Assembly: GCA_019914995.1 (NCBI GenBank)
Contig: CM034135.1
Coordinates: 5,520,501-5,584,500, forward strand
Length of the DNA: 64,000 bases
Origin: Acanthochlamys bracteata
Taxonomy: Eukaryota; Streptophyta; Magnoliopsida; Pandanales; Velloziaceae
Direction: 5' to 3'
Shown: piece after piece, positions 36,680 to 48,380 of the stretch
Layout: each line of letters opens with the position of its first letter
How positions within the stretch are numbered: the first letter of the stretch is position 1
Notes under the pieces: model-generated
What the model saw: only the letters and a program-made list of their open reading frames with translations
Databases searched by the model: none
What the model was told of the DNA's origin: nothing
Position numbers and translations under genes: made by a program

Positions 36680-38080
36680 AAATGAAATGAAATGAAAATA
36701 GATTTACATTACTAAAGAGAGATTGCCTGACCAAAATTCCTGAACTTTCATTTGTTTTCACGTTTTTATTGATCGATTGATCACAACAACAACATCCGCA
36801 ATTTTATAATAGAGACGTATTTAAATTGAACACACAAGAAACAGGAAGGTTCCAAATTTAACACAAAAAGAATAAACTGATTGATTAAAAATCAAAATGT
36901 TAAAACAAACAAAATTATTAATATTCTATTAATGTGAAATCTCCGAAAAAATGGTTAAAAAAAAGAGAAGAAAAAGAAAAAACCAAACTGATGAATTTGG
37001 GGAAAATGTTAATCAAAATTGGGTACTTCCTAAGACGTAAAAGATTAAAATTTTATCAATTTTTATGATATCATATTTAAGTAATATGATAAAATATATC
37101 AATTTTTAGATGATGTGGTCTGATATTGAAGTCAAAAGATTAATTAAAAGGTTTGCAATCGAGCCAATTTGTAATAACTGAAGCGATTCATTCAACAAGA
37201 GGAGAAGATGAATGCCAGCTTTTGTTTACGAATCATGTACGAAACAAACAAATGTTTATTGTACTACCATATAGTTTTGCATGCTAGCTCCACTATTCTA
37301 ATTTTGTTTTGCATTTTGGAGCCTCATTATATATATGGCAAAGTTTATCCTCCCGATGTGTGTAATTATATAGGGCGAAATACTTGCGTAGTTCCAATCA
37401 GCGATGTTTTCTGTCGATTTGAGAAAATCATAACCACTCTCAAATGAGATATATTTTGAATGCTTCATGCTTGTGCTGTACAATCTTTTTAAGTTTACCA
37501 AAATTTTTACCTAATTTCATCACATGGGTAGGGTATTAAGCGTGAAAAAAAATTCCCAGAATTTCTCTTTCTAATTTCAATCCGAAACATTTAGTAGTGT
37601 CTCTTAAGTGTTTTTATTTTTATTTTTTGGTTTAGAGAAAGAAAAAAGAATCGAAGAGCATATGCATATATGGATAAACATAGGAAAGAACACTTCTTTA
37701 TGCACAGAGTTCAATTTTCAGTTTCTTATGGAGAGTGCTTATTTAATTTGGTTGCAACTTACGATTATTTAAATGATAAAAAGAGAGAAAAAGGATATGT
37801 CAACTTTGTTCGTTTGATGCGTGGTCATAGTTAGAGATTTTATTTAAACAATATTATAAATTTGGCTATCTATAATTCAAGTTGATCACTCCAAATATAT
37901 AATTTTTGTTTAGCAAGTACTATATCTTATCTAATATTCATGTTATTGTTGGTCATTTCAAATCCTCCACTAATTTCATTGTCTTCAAAATAGCAACTAA
38001 ATTTGGACTTTCTTAGATTTATCTTCTTTAAAATAATATTGCTTGTTAAACAATGTACAACCGTTACAAAGTATAATCTA
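36680..38080. other. Unassigned intergenic DNA upstream of ZIFL
   Basis: AT-rich; no gene or complete repeat recognised. The frame at 37208-37447 (79 codons) resembles nothing I know. Confidence 0.4.
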
Positions 38081-38315
38081 GCCGGGATTCGAGGTGGTGA
38101 AGGGACCAGATTGGAAAAAAGTGGGATTCTAGTTGTAAAATATCTAGATGGATATCCTATTCAAAGAGAAAGATAGCAAATATCTAAAGTTTCTTTTTTT
38201 ATTCCATATAGATGATCCGATTTCTAAGGACCATGATCGGGATTGTTTGATCGTCTTTCTCCGAGGAAGAAAGAAAACATAATCAATTTGAATTTTGGGA
38301 CAACTATTCGAAATC
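38081..38315 (+). pseudogene. ycf2: Nuclear insert of plastid DNA: ycf2 fragment
   Basis: Read on the plus strand, the sequence matches the N-terminal third of the plastid gene ycf2. GGATTCGAGGTGGTGA corresponds to the W.SRWWR block and GATTCTAGTTGTAAAATATC to DSSCKIS. GATGATCCGATTTCTAAGGA corresponds to DDPI.KDHD, and TTGTTTGATCGTCTTTCTCC to [10 protein letters not shown]. Compared with the plastid gene it lacks about 20-30 bases after KIS, has lost one base after the KDHD block, and carries stops. It is therefore an old nuclear plastid-DNA insert with no function. Homology appears to end at about 38315. The match is from memory of the gene. Confidence 0.85.
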
Positions 38316-40274
38316 ATGAGACTGTATTCTATTGATATGATGAGCTATGTGAATTCTGTCCTGTCATTATATCTACTGCCAATTTCAATCTACAGCCTAA
38401 ATTAGGACTCTCTGTTGATGTAAAATGCCGAACAATTAGCATTACTAAAAGTAACCAATCAAAAACCATTTCAATTTTATTCTTTTTTATTCTCTAATTT
38501 ATTTATCTATCCCTTAATACAAAATTATATACATAGACTCCTTATAATACTAAATAAGAAGAGTTCTAAACTAAAAATAAATCTAATTCTAGAAAAATTC
38601 TAAATAAAAAAAGATATTGTTAGAATTCTATGGTTGATTTTGATAATAAAAATAATTAAAATCCTTTATCTACAAAGAGCCACGTAACAGCCAGCTATCT
38701 GTTTGTTATCTATATGCGAAATTTTTTATGGAACGCAAAAACGACATCTGCACAAATAAAATAGCCAGAAAATAGAGCACACAAAAAGAGGAGCAATTAG
38801 CTATTTAGCTGCTATATTCGTGCTAGTAAGTAAGAAACCGAAGAGAGGATTATTACTCTCGTCGGCATCACAAACTTTAATTAGTAGCTCAAGATTTAGG
38901 GTGTTTACATTACTAGAAAAGATTATACAAGTCAAACTATGAAAACTAAGATAGTTATTTCAATACAAGTGAAAAGATCAACATAAATTCATTATTCAAG
39001 TCTAGTCACTGAAGAACATAAATTTTTACTCATAAAGGTGAACAAGCTCTGGAACTCAAACCAACTCCACATCTTCACTAGCCCATAGGAAGAACGTCAT
39101 CCTGATCAACAAATTCATAAAGGAGATTCACTATCCGACTTAGCTCTAAATCAGAAAATAAGAAACGAGTTCCTAGGGTTCACATCAAATAAAAGAAGCC
39201 ATGTCAGTTAGAGCTAGAGAGCAACAGTGAGGTGGGAGTTTTGAATTTCTTCATTAATGCATATAATGTTGATGGAAAAACTTGCACTAAACTAGCTAAA
39301 TGATATCATAGACTAATTGGAAACTATTGAATATTTCAATAACAGCCATCAGAGAAAGAGAGCTCTAAGGTTGCAACGGAAACGATCTCAAAATTTGCTG
39401 TTGATCGGGAGATTCTAATGGAAAGATTTGCAACAAGAAAACGTCAACAAGCTCAACCCTGCAAGTAGAGATGGTATAAGAAGAAAAAAAAATGCAGAAC
39501 ATAATCACAAGAAAAATACTGAGAAGGTAAAAAACGAACGATCATTACATATACTTAATCCTTCAAACAGAGACATTTGTATTGCTGCAAGATCAATTTT
39601 CTGAACACGGCTTCTGACAGCCTGTTGATCATCTCAACTTGTTTACTTTAAGTTTATTTTTGCTTTTAAATTGATCCTATGCCTAACTTATATTAATAAA
39701 ATTTGTCAAAAAAAGGCTAAGTGCTTGGAGCAGTTATGGAAGAGGCACAACAAGAGCCTGGTAGGTATTCACTGATTTTGTAATAAGATTAGCTGTTCAA
39801 TCAGGGAAATTTGTGTGTCGAGTCGACTGTAAAGGGTTATCCATAAGAAAATCTATAAGAACAAGTGTAGCTTGTTTAAAGTTTAGTGAACCTTTGGCTG
39901 TTATGATAATCATCCTTGGATTTAGACAAAGAGGTTTGTCGAAATATATAAATCTTCTGAGTTGCTTTGATTTACTTTTAAATTTATTTGTTTAAAATCT
40001 GCTATACCATAACCTATCGTATATATAGCTAGCTGCTTAATTGCTATTTGTAGGATCTTCTGTCAATCAAAATTTTTTATTATTAACTCAATTCACCCCT
40101 TATTTTTTGAGTTAATTTTATAGCTTTTACTAAAAGATATTTAATTTTAAAGAAGGATATTCTAATATGTATAAAATACTAGATATATGTTGACTCACGC
40201 TAATACTCTTTTTCAAATTGGTGCAAAGATATCATGATGCTAACTTACTTAGTGGTCATGAAAGATTTTGTTTC
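38316..40274. other. Unassigned intergenic DNA
   Basis: AT-rich, without a recognisable gene, RNA or transposon end on either strand. Confidence 0.4.
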
Positions 40275-41070
40275 TCTTTTCATAGTTTGATATGTCTGGG
40301 TTAGGTTAAATTTGTCTATCCGAGTCGGGTTACATTTATCTGTTTGGGTCGGTCGAGCTTGTTTGTTCGAATTGTGTTAGATTTATCTCTTTGGGTTGGG
40401 TCGGGCTTGTATGTCTTGATTGGGTCGAATGTATTTCAGGTTGGACTTGTCTGTACTAGTTGGATCGGATCTATCTGTCCGGATCAAGTCGAATAAAGGG
40501 GCCAGATCGAGTCAGATCTATCGGACCAGGTCAGGTCTAGTATAAGATTGAACCAAAAATGATTCGATCTGGTTTTGGCTAGCTTGGTATAAGATTGAAC
40601 CAAGTCTAGTTCAATCCGCTATAGTCTGGTATGATATATAATTAAATCGAGTCAATTTCAATATGATCTGGTTTGGTTTAATATTGAATCGAGATTGGTT
40701 TAATCTTATACTGTCAAGTCTTGTCTAAGATTGACCCGAGTCTATGTCAATTTGATTCGGTTTGCTCTGTTCTAGGACTTGAATGAGTCTAGTTCAATCC
40801 GGTTTGGTATAATCTGTTTTGGTTCGATCCTGATCAATCTGGATCAAACCAGATCGACTATGTCAGGTCTAGATTGGATCTGATTTGGTTTAAACCAAAC
40901 TTGGTTTAGTTTGGCTTAGTCTGGTTCAATCTGAACACAATTTGTTTGGTTTGGTTCGGTTTGAATCGGATCTAAGCAGCTGGATTGGTCCGGTTCGGTT
41001 GGGTTGGCTGCCGGATTAGTCCGATATCGCTTTAAGCAAGGCTTGGGATGATCGACGTCCAGCGAGCGAA
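40275..41070. repeat. Degenerate short-unit repeat (GGTTTGGTTCAATCTG type)
   Basis: About 800 bases built from loosely repeated units of roughly 10-25 bases around GGTT, TCTGGTT, GATCGGTT and AATCCGG. TAAGATTGAACCAA occurs twice, near 40532 and 40580, and TTGGTTTAAT recurs around 40670-40700. The strand asymmetry is marked: T and G prevail on the plus strand. No open frame fits. Such tracts often lie in the untranslated regions of plant retrotransposons, but no partner sequence was found. Confidence 0.6.
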
Positions 41071-41860
41071 TTGTTTCGGTGTGGTCTGAGTCGGTCAGAC
41101 TACGAGCGGTGAACAGTGGCAGATTGAGCAGCGATCAAGCTGCGAGAAAATTAGATCGAGTAGCGATCTGATTATCTCCGATGAGAAAATATTTGGTAAA
41201 CGAACAGTGGCGGTAGAAAATCTCTTGGCTAGTATGGTAACGATAGCGAGCGGTAGCAGCACCTCAGTGGATTTTGTAGTGGCTAAGCGGCGGTAGCGGC
41301 ATTGTATCTAGATCGACGAGGCGGCGTGGCAAGATCGAATATGTCAGTTAGAAACAACGGCAAGGAGGAAGTGGTAGACACGATTGGTTGTCCTTTTTTT
41401 GCTAAATCTCAAATCCTAACACTGGATCTGATGGTCGGAGTTGCTAGCCATTGCGATCGTATCTCCACGATGATAGACGGATAAATTTGGTTGGACTCTA
41501 ACCGTCAGAATCGTCATCTTTTACGAAAACGATTGATAGATCTGGTCGGTGATTTGGTCGAAGTCTAACCGTCTGAGTCGTTATCTTTTATTATGACGGC
41601 GGATACATCTAAAATTTTTCTCTAATACTATATTAAAAACTATTTAAATCTTATTTTATCTTATTTTTTATTATTTTTCAACTTTATTCATCAATGTTTT
41701 AATATAAATACATATATAAACTCTTTATAACACTAAATAAATGAATCTTTAAAAAAATATATATTTATAGGAAAATTTAAATTAAAAAAATATTTTAAAA
41801 CACTTAAAATACTATATATGTTTTCTTGTGAGAATAATAACACTTATCTTGCTTATGTTT
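41071..41860. other. Moderately GC-rich unassigned DNA with a short duplicated box
   Basis: Locally richer in G+C than its surroundings. TCTAACCGTCAGAATCGTCA (near 41497) recurs diverged as TCTAACCGTCTGAGTCGTTA (near 41566). It may be the untranslated part of the element that includes the preceding repeat. No gene recognised. Confidence 0.35.
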
Positions 41861-42115
41861 GCCCCGTTTGGCATTGCGTTTGAAAAAAACAGTTTTTCAA
41901 TTTTTTATTCTATATTTTTAATATATATTTATAAATATATAGAAATTTTTTTAAAAATTTAAAAAGTATAAAAAAATTTTATATAATAAGATTTTTTTAT
42001 TGCATATTTAATTATTTTTTTAAAATTAAAAAAATAAAACTAATTTTTTTAAAAAAATAAAAATATATTCTATTTTAAAAAAACTTTATTTTTATAAGCA
42101 TTCCTAAATATCTCC
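41861..42115. mobile_element. Short AT-rich TIR element, family A copy 1
   Basis: It begins GCCCCGTTTGGCATTGCG and ends AAGCATTCCTAAATATCTCC. The interior has the same order of blocks as the copies at 57728 and 58900 (AAAAACAGTTTTTC, a TATTTTTAATATATATTT-like block, TTTTTATTGCATATTT, then AAAAATAAAACT). It is the most diverged of the three. Non-coding. Confidence 0.6.
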
Positions 42116-43182
42116 TAGATTTTTTCGTCGAGTCATATGTATAAACCGTTTCACTTCTTAGTGAAAGCCAAGATATTATCATTTGTTAGAAAAATGAATA
42201 AATATGATTAGAGATTAATATGAAGAAAAAGTTTCTTTCGTCTTGCGTTCGTCTACCTGTTACTTTTCAAACACTCGAGTGAAATTGTATATTCTTGGAA
42301 TACGTAGGTAAAGACAAATGCAAATAAATAAATACAAATTTAAGTCGCTCTCAAAGGTACATACTTTTTTTATTATTAGCCGAAGAATTGAATATGATCC
42401 ACCAACTTTGATAGAATATAATGTAAAATAAAAACTTTGTTCTTTCTATGGATGTTGCATGTGATGGCTACTTAATCGACGCAAAGAATTATGTTCAAAT
42501 TCATTAAAAATACTACAGATTTGATTTATACAAGTGACCAAATTCCTTTTTGTTTGTCTTTCTATTTATAGGATGGGGTAAGACGGAGAAAGGCAACTGC
42601 CAAAGCAATAATACAAACTTTTTGATTCTTCTTTCTTTTTTTCTTTTAAATTTTATTTATTATTGTTATTATTCTTTTTTTGGAGAGGACTTCAAATGCA
42701 AGCATTTTTTATTTGCCTTCGTTCAAGAAGAATATATAATGAACTCGGTCATTTAGAGTTGCGTTCGAAGTGTAAATTTAATTGCATAATATTTTTAGAA
42801 CCACCGCAAGGCAGCAAGCTGCTGTCATTTTTCTTTCATATAATAAACTTTGACCTTGTTTCGATTCATTGCATAATGATGTATATGCTAGTCGTAAGCT
42901 TTAAGGCCTTTGTTCATTCAGAATATTAAAATATCATGTATATGTACATCTCTGGTGGAAATGCTTGTTCGTTGAAACGAAGTTTCTTTGTAAACATGTA
43001 ATTTGCGTGCACTGTAATGTTGTACTATATATATATAATATGTATGTAACCAGTAGCTTGCTGCAAGCAGCGAGACTGACAGAAGTCTGAAAAAATATTA
43101 GCGAAATAGGCATTACATATCTTTTATAAGTAATCTTATGCATAACAATTAAGAAAAGAATGTGAGGAAAGAAACATCCACA
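42116..43182. other. Unassigned intergenic DNA
   Basis: No gene or complete repeat recognised on either strand. Confidence 0.4.
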
Positions 43183-43350
43183 GCAGGATTATAACCTGAA
43201 GCTAGTCTGCTTCCTTAACAACTCGGGCATATCAACGTGTTTATAAAAGACTTTAGTCGAAATTAATTAAGCAGGATTTAAACCAACAGATTTCAGGCCT
43301 GCCTCCTTAAGGACTTGGGCATATCGGTTTGCTGGTCTAGTTACGAGCAT
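43183..43350 (-). repeat. Diverged tandem duplication carrying a 27-codon open frame
   Basis: Two blocks starting GCAGGATTATAACC (43183) and GCAGGATTTAAACC (43271) share CTGCTTCCTTAACAACTCGG / CTGCCTCCTTAAGGACTTGG and GGGCATATC. On the minus strand the second block holds a short open frame from an ATG (43350) to a TAA (43267) including NRYAQVLKEAGLKSVG. The first block preserves YARVVKEAD in a broken form. I do not recognise the peptide. It may be the last exon of an unidentified old gene. Confidence 0.4.
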
Positions 43351-43477
43351 ACAAACATCTAGAAACACTGATCAGTCAAGAAGAGAACTCCAAGCTAGCT
43401 AACGTTGCTGGTGCATGTTGTAATAATGTGGATGAGGGTGAAGTGCTAGCTCAGAACTCTTTCTTGACATCAAAGGT

Positions 43478-44809
43478 CACTACTACAAAAAAGACCTTTA
43501 CCGACTGGCAAATTTTAGTAGGTAAGTTTGCAAACTACCGACTAAATATATAAAAGTCGATAAATCTGATAAAATTACCGGCTGACACATACTTCAGTCG
43601 ATATTTTAATAAACATTACCGACAAGGTGCAACAAGTCGGTAACTATTTTAACAAATTACCGACCGAAGGCTTAAGTAGTCGGTAAGTATTAATTTTCTG
43701 ACTAGATAAGAACAGTCGGTAGTTATTTTAACAAATTGCCGACTTAAGACTTACTTAGTCGGTAATTATAAATTTGCCGACTGATATAGTCAGTCGGTAA
43801 TCTGTCTTAATGAACCCGAGCGAACCAGAACCCACTCATTTCCTCCCTAGGCAGCCTTAGTTAGCTTTTCGCCGAAGCCATTCTCTTCCCGCTTCATCTC
43901 GCTGGATTTGCTTCCGTCCGACGCTAGGAGAAAAAATTTCCTCAAGAATTGAAGAAATCTCGCCGGATTTGCTCCTGTTCTGCACTTTGCCGAAAAGAGC
44001 CGCTCCACCTTGCCAGCCATCCTCGCCTCACTAGCCGTTCTGCAGTTGTTTGCTGGTGAGCTTCCCTCCTGTTCGCTCGTCCTTGAATTAAATAAAAGCT
44101 TCTTGTTAATCTGTTGAATAAATATTTAAATTTTTGTATGTGATTTTTGCAGCGGTGGATTTTTTGTTAGTGAATGATAGTTGTTGTGTTTGTTGGTTGT
44201 CTGGATCAAATGCTGGCTGTTGCAAAAATGCTGGCTGTTTGGATCAAATTTCATTTCTGTTCTTGTTCTTTGCTCAAAATGTATTCAGCAGCTACTTAGA
44301 AATCCGTCTAGCTATATTAATACGTGAATGCATTTGGTCTAGATTCCTTTTATTTTACATCTATGTTTGTTGTTGTCATGATTAGAGTTCACGTATTATG
44401 TAAAGACTTACTTGCCTAGACCTTGCCTGCCTATTTTAAGAGAATTAATATTTATCCAGAGTCTAATAATTGTAATCATGGATCATCGTTTTGAGTTTGA
44501 ATATTCCCAACTACTTTTGTATTTAAACCATTACCAATAATAATGTGTCAGTTTATACCGAGTTTAAATCATGGTATGTAGTCTTGTGACTTGTAGTATT
44601 GCTTGCCTATCTAAGCACACTAGTACTTCGAGTGGCAGTAAAGTCTCTTCTAACCATTTGAACTATTTGAATTCAAACTCTAAATCTCTTATGAAGATTG
44701 GAAGTGGAGGATGTTAGTAACGACTAGATTATGCAACGATTGACCAAAACAAAGACATTTTTAAACATGCAATTTAGTCGCAAAAACTTGAAAAAAGTGT
44801 AGTTTTATA
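43478..44809. mobile_element. CACTA left-end fragment 1
   Basis: It starts CACTACTACAAAAAAGACC and carries many subterminal units of the type ACCGACTGA...AGTCGGTAA in both orientations up to about 43800. After that comes a leader-like stretch with GGATTTGCTTCCGTCCGACG. It runs into the next CACTA left end with no right end of its own, so it is truncated or nested. Adjacent bases (GGT) do not match those after the right end at 48841. Confidence 0.7.
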
Positions 44810-46379
44810 CACTACTACAAAACTGACAATTACCGACTGAAGATCACCGACTGAATGAGTTCAGTAGGTAATCTTGCAGTATACTGACTGAATAAAAATC
44901 AGTCGGCAAATCATATAAATTTACCGACTAAAGTATAACTAGGTCGGTACTTTCTGAACATCACCGACTGATATCAAGTCAGCCGGTAAATGTTTTGATA
45001 GAATGTCGACTGAGTAAGTATCCGGTCGGTAAATTACTGACTGAAAAGCTCTTCCGTCAGCAAAATGTCTTAATGAACCTGATCGGGTTCATTTCCTTCC
45101 CACACTGCCTTACTTAGGTCTTCACTGGAGTCGTTCTCTTGCTGCTGATCGGTGATCTACTTGAGAAATCCCGCTTCATTTTGTCGGATTTGCTTCCGTC
45201 CGACGCTAGGAGAAGAAATTTCAAAGAAATTTCGCAAGTTCTCGTTCTGCCGGTGTGAGACTGAGCTGCTCCGACTCGTTAACCGGTCTGATCCTGTTCG
45301 GCGCTTGTTTGCTGGTGAGCTTCCCTCCCGTACGTTCTCCAATTTTTTTGGCAGCTACTAGGTTTGTTTTTTTGCTACAACTCGGTTGTTTGCCGGCAGA
45401 AATGGGTTCTCCTGTATGTTTGGTTGCCGGCAGAAATTCGTCCCCGTTTATAGTTATTCCGATCTCGTTGTTTTTGGAAAGAGTCGGCATTAGAAATTTT
45501 CATAAAGCTGTAGTCGTAGAATTTCAAATTAAGCTAAAATTAAGGTTGGTGAAGCTGTTGAACTGAGAGCTTGGTTATTTATGTTAAGCTGTTATGCCCT
45601 TTACTGTGAGCAGCACTTCCATAATTTTATAGATAATTGTGATAATTTTGTTTGCATCAGTGGATGGATGTACTAATAAGCATTGGATTTTTGTTTATAT
45701 TAGTGGATGGATGTACTAATAAACTATATTCATATACACGAAATGATGGCAGCTGAATGTGTTTACTTGAATTCATATACTGTCAGCAGAATGATGGCAG
45801 TTGGTATTTCTTTCCATTTTTTTTGTATTTTGAAAATATTTTTTTTCTATTTTGACATCAAAGGTGTATAATGTAGAGATACAACGTTAACTTTGCTATT
45901 CTCCTGCTGCTCAATCGAATAATTTGTCTTCTTCATATGCATGTCTCTTCAAGTCTCTACGAGCTTGGATTCTCAATCAGTCAATCATGATTGGTAACAT
46001 TGTTGTCACACATACAATGGATTATTATGTTCTTTGTAGGTTCCTTACAGTTCTCGTGGAATAATTTGCTTGCAACATTGTTTCTTAGCTCTCTGTGTCA
46101 CATAGAGCCAATGATTCTAATACTACCCAAGGTTTTCTCTTGCTTCACGTCCTCATCAACTTTACAAGCTTCTGTAAGTTCAAATCTTCATCATATATGG
46201 CCGTCCACCAAGATTCGACACAACTCAAAAGGTCGGTGCCGCCTGTCAATGTTGATGGTTTGTTCTTCTACTATAAAATTTTCTGGACGAAATGTGAGTT
46301 CATTTGTTTGTCTTCAGAAAAAAGGAAGATTTGGGATGTAATGCTCCACCGGAAATCATTGATAAATGACAAAAGCTGA
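44810..46379. mobile_element. CACTA left-end fragment 2
   Basis: It starts CACTACTACAAAACTGACA, followed by subterminal ACCGACTGA / AGTCGGTAA units to about 45060 and the same leader-like block (GGATTTGCTTCCGTCCGACG near 45187) as fragment 1. This shared block shows that fragments 1 and 2 are copies of one family. No matching right end before 46380. Short frames in its 3' half (46095-46379) are not recognisable. Confidence 0.7.
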
Positions 46380-47340
46380 CACTACTAAAAAAATAACCTT
46401 CACCGACTGACAAAATACCGACTGAAATAATATAGTCGGTAAATTATCAAATACCGACTACATATAATTCAATCGGTCATATTTTTAAAATTATCAACTG
46501 AAATTTATTAGTCGTTAAATTACTGACTAAATTTATTTTATTCGGTAATTACCGATCGAATTTATTTTAGTCCGTAATTTATCAACCGTATTTAATTTAG
46601 TCAGTAATTTACCGACCAAATTTAATTTAGTTAGTAATTTACCGATTGATATTTTAATCTCAGTCGGTAAATTGTGCTATTAGATATAAAATTTAGATGA
46701 CACATTTATTTCGCTTGTCTTCTTCATCGGCGGTCTTTCTCTCCTCTTTCTTTGGTAAATTTCCTCCCTACTGTTGCTGCTTCTTCTAATTATCTCTTCC
46801 CTAGTTAAGCTCGTTCTTTCCTATTTACTGTTTTTTATCTCTTTTTTTTTTTCTTGCTTCCTTACGCCTACTACCCACATCAACGATCTCTTTCGTGAGG
46901 CATGCCCGTCACATCCGGCATCTAGCATTCTCCTCTACCCTCTGGTCTTCATTCTTGTCCTCTCTGGCCATTGGCGACATATTTTTTTTTTCCTTCTTTC
47001 TTCCCCGTTGCCTACTACTCATAGGCGAAAACCCTAAGTTTCGCCAGATTGCTTCGCCTGCCTTCCAGCCATGCCTAGCAACTAGAGACTCTTCCCTCAC
47101 AATGCTAAGGTTTTTCCCTCTTTCAATTTCGATGAATTGCTGCTTTGTTGTGTGAATTTATGGATTGTCGAGTGTTTTTTCTATTGATTTTTTTAAAACA
47201 TGGCTCCTCTCCAACTTGGATAGCAAGATTTTGGTGGTGATGCTGTCATGTCCAAAATTTTAATGATGTAATGATTTTTTATGAAACATGGCTCCTCTAT
47301 TTAAGTCAATTGTTTCTTCTGTAATGATATGTGATTGCAG

Positions 47341-47440
47341 GAGAGCAAATTTCGTGAAGTTCTTAGGATTATGTGAAACTCATTATCATGGGTTATGGAG
47401 GCAGCTGCGATCATGGCCATTGCTTTGGCTAATGGAGGGT
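47341..47440 (+). pseudogene. Captured plasma-membrane H+-ATPase exon fragment (first part)
   Basis: After a good acceptor (GTGATTGCAG at 47340) the frame reads ESKF, a degraded FLGFMW region with one stop, then LSWVMEAAAIMAIALANGG. This matches the segment around the first membrane helix of plant P-type H+-ATPases (AHA family). The following sequence is intron-like. It cannot function alone. Confidence 0.8.
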
Positions 47441-47938
47441 TAGTTTTATTGGCAAGCACATATATATGTAATGTTTTTATAACTTTTTGCCTAAATTCAC
47501 TTGTTGCTTTGAATTCATGCGACACGAACGCTACCAAACTGGCAGGACTTACGTCTTAACTTAACTTTGTACCTTTTTTTATTTTACTGGTGGCATCAAA
47601 TAAGATAATTTTTAGAAGTTTCAATATATTAGATAAAATCATCTTAGTCCCAACAGAGTCCTCTTTGACTATGGATGTATTGATGAAACATTTCATTTTA
47701 AATGTTTCATCTCTTTCCTAGAAGTTTCATCTTGTTGTAATCTACTGTTTACTATAGACTCTGGTCAGTGATACTTTCACTGCAATTACTTACCAATTTA
47801 AGCCAAAAGTTTATCTTACTTATCTAACTATTTGTTTAGTTGGTATTTTGTTAGTTCTATCATGATGATGAGTATTTACTATAATGATTTGGTCACAACG
47901 AGTATTTACTATAATTTTCTGTTTGTGTTTGTTCAAGA

Positions 47939-48063
47939 GCTCAGGGATGGACCTAGAAAGTGGAAGAGGCTGCAGTTCTTGTCCCAGGAGATATTATCAG
48001 CATTAAACTGGAGATATTCCTGCTGATGCTCAATTCCTTAAAGGGGTTCCTTTGAGAATTGAC
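47939..48063 (+). pseudogene. Captured plasma-membrane H+-ATPase exon fragment (actuator region)
   Basis: LRDG is followed, after a frame change, by VEEAAVLVPGDIISIKL and, after a one-base deletion, GDIPADAQFLKGVPLRID. This is the conserved actuator-domain stretch VLVPGDIISIKLGDIIPADA of plant H+-ATPases. It lies downstream of the first fragment in the same order as in the parent gene, with sequence missing between. Two frameshifts rule out a working product. Confidence 0.85.
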
Positions 48064-48235
48064 ATATCCTTACATATTTTATCAAGCATCTTAACAAATT
48101 TAGAATTATATTCACATTTTGATGTTTGATTTTTTGTTCGTGTTATTTTATCCTCAAACAGTGTCAAAATTTAACATTTTTTAGTGGTCATTATTATCAT
48201 TATTTGGATCAAAGTTGTTATTTACTTTATGCAGG

Positions 48236-48380
48236 GATAACAAGCTCACCAAACTGCTTCTTGATTCCTTGGGTGGGACAACAAAAACTTGTATAATAGC
48301 TACTTTCACCTTCAGTACATTACCTTGAAGAGACTCTTAGTACCTTACATTATGCCCACAGGACGAAGAACATTAAAAAT
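48236..48380 (+). pseudogene. Captured kinesin-5 motor-domain fragment
   Basis: A GCAG acceptor precedes DNKLTKLLLDSLGGTTKTCI followed by IATF, then, after one frame change, SVHYLEETLSTLHYAHRTKN and IKN. This is the end of the kinesin motor domain (SKLTRLL.DSLGG.TKT...LEETLSTL.YA.RAKNI). The LEETLSTLDYAHRAKNIKN wording points to the kinesin-5 (BIMC) class. It is unrelated to the H+-ATPase pieces and lies about 170 bases after them inside the same CACTA element. Confidence 0.85.

Noticed and set aside
44134..44385. 83-codon Cys-rich plus-strand frame
   Set aside because: It lies within CACTA leader-like sequence, has no family resemblance, and is probably chance.
46909..47155. Frames around a Leu/Ser-rich stretch in the CACTA element as a membrane protein
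   Set aside because: The sequence is pyrimidine-rich leader-like DNA before the captured exons, with no conserved motif.
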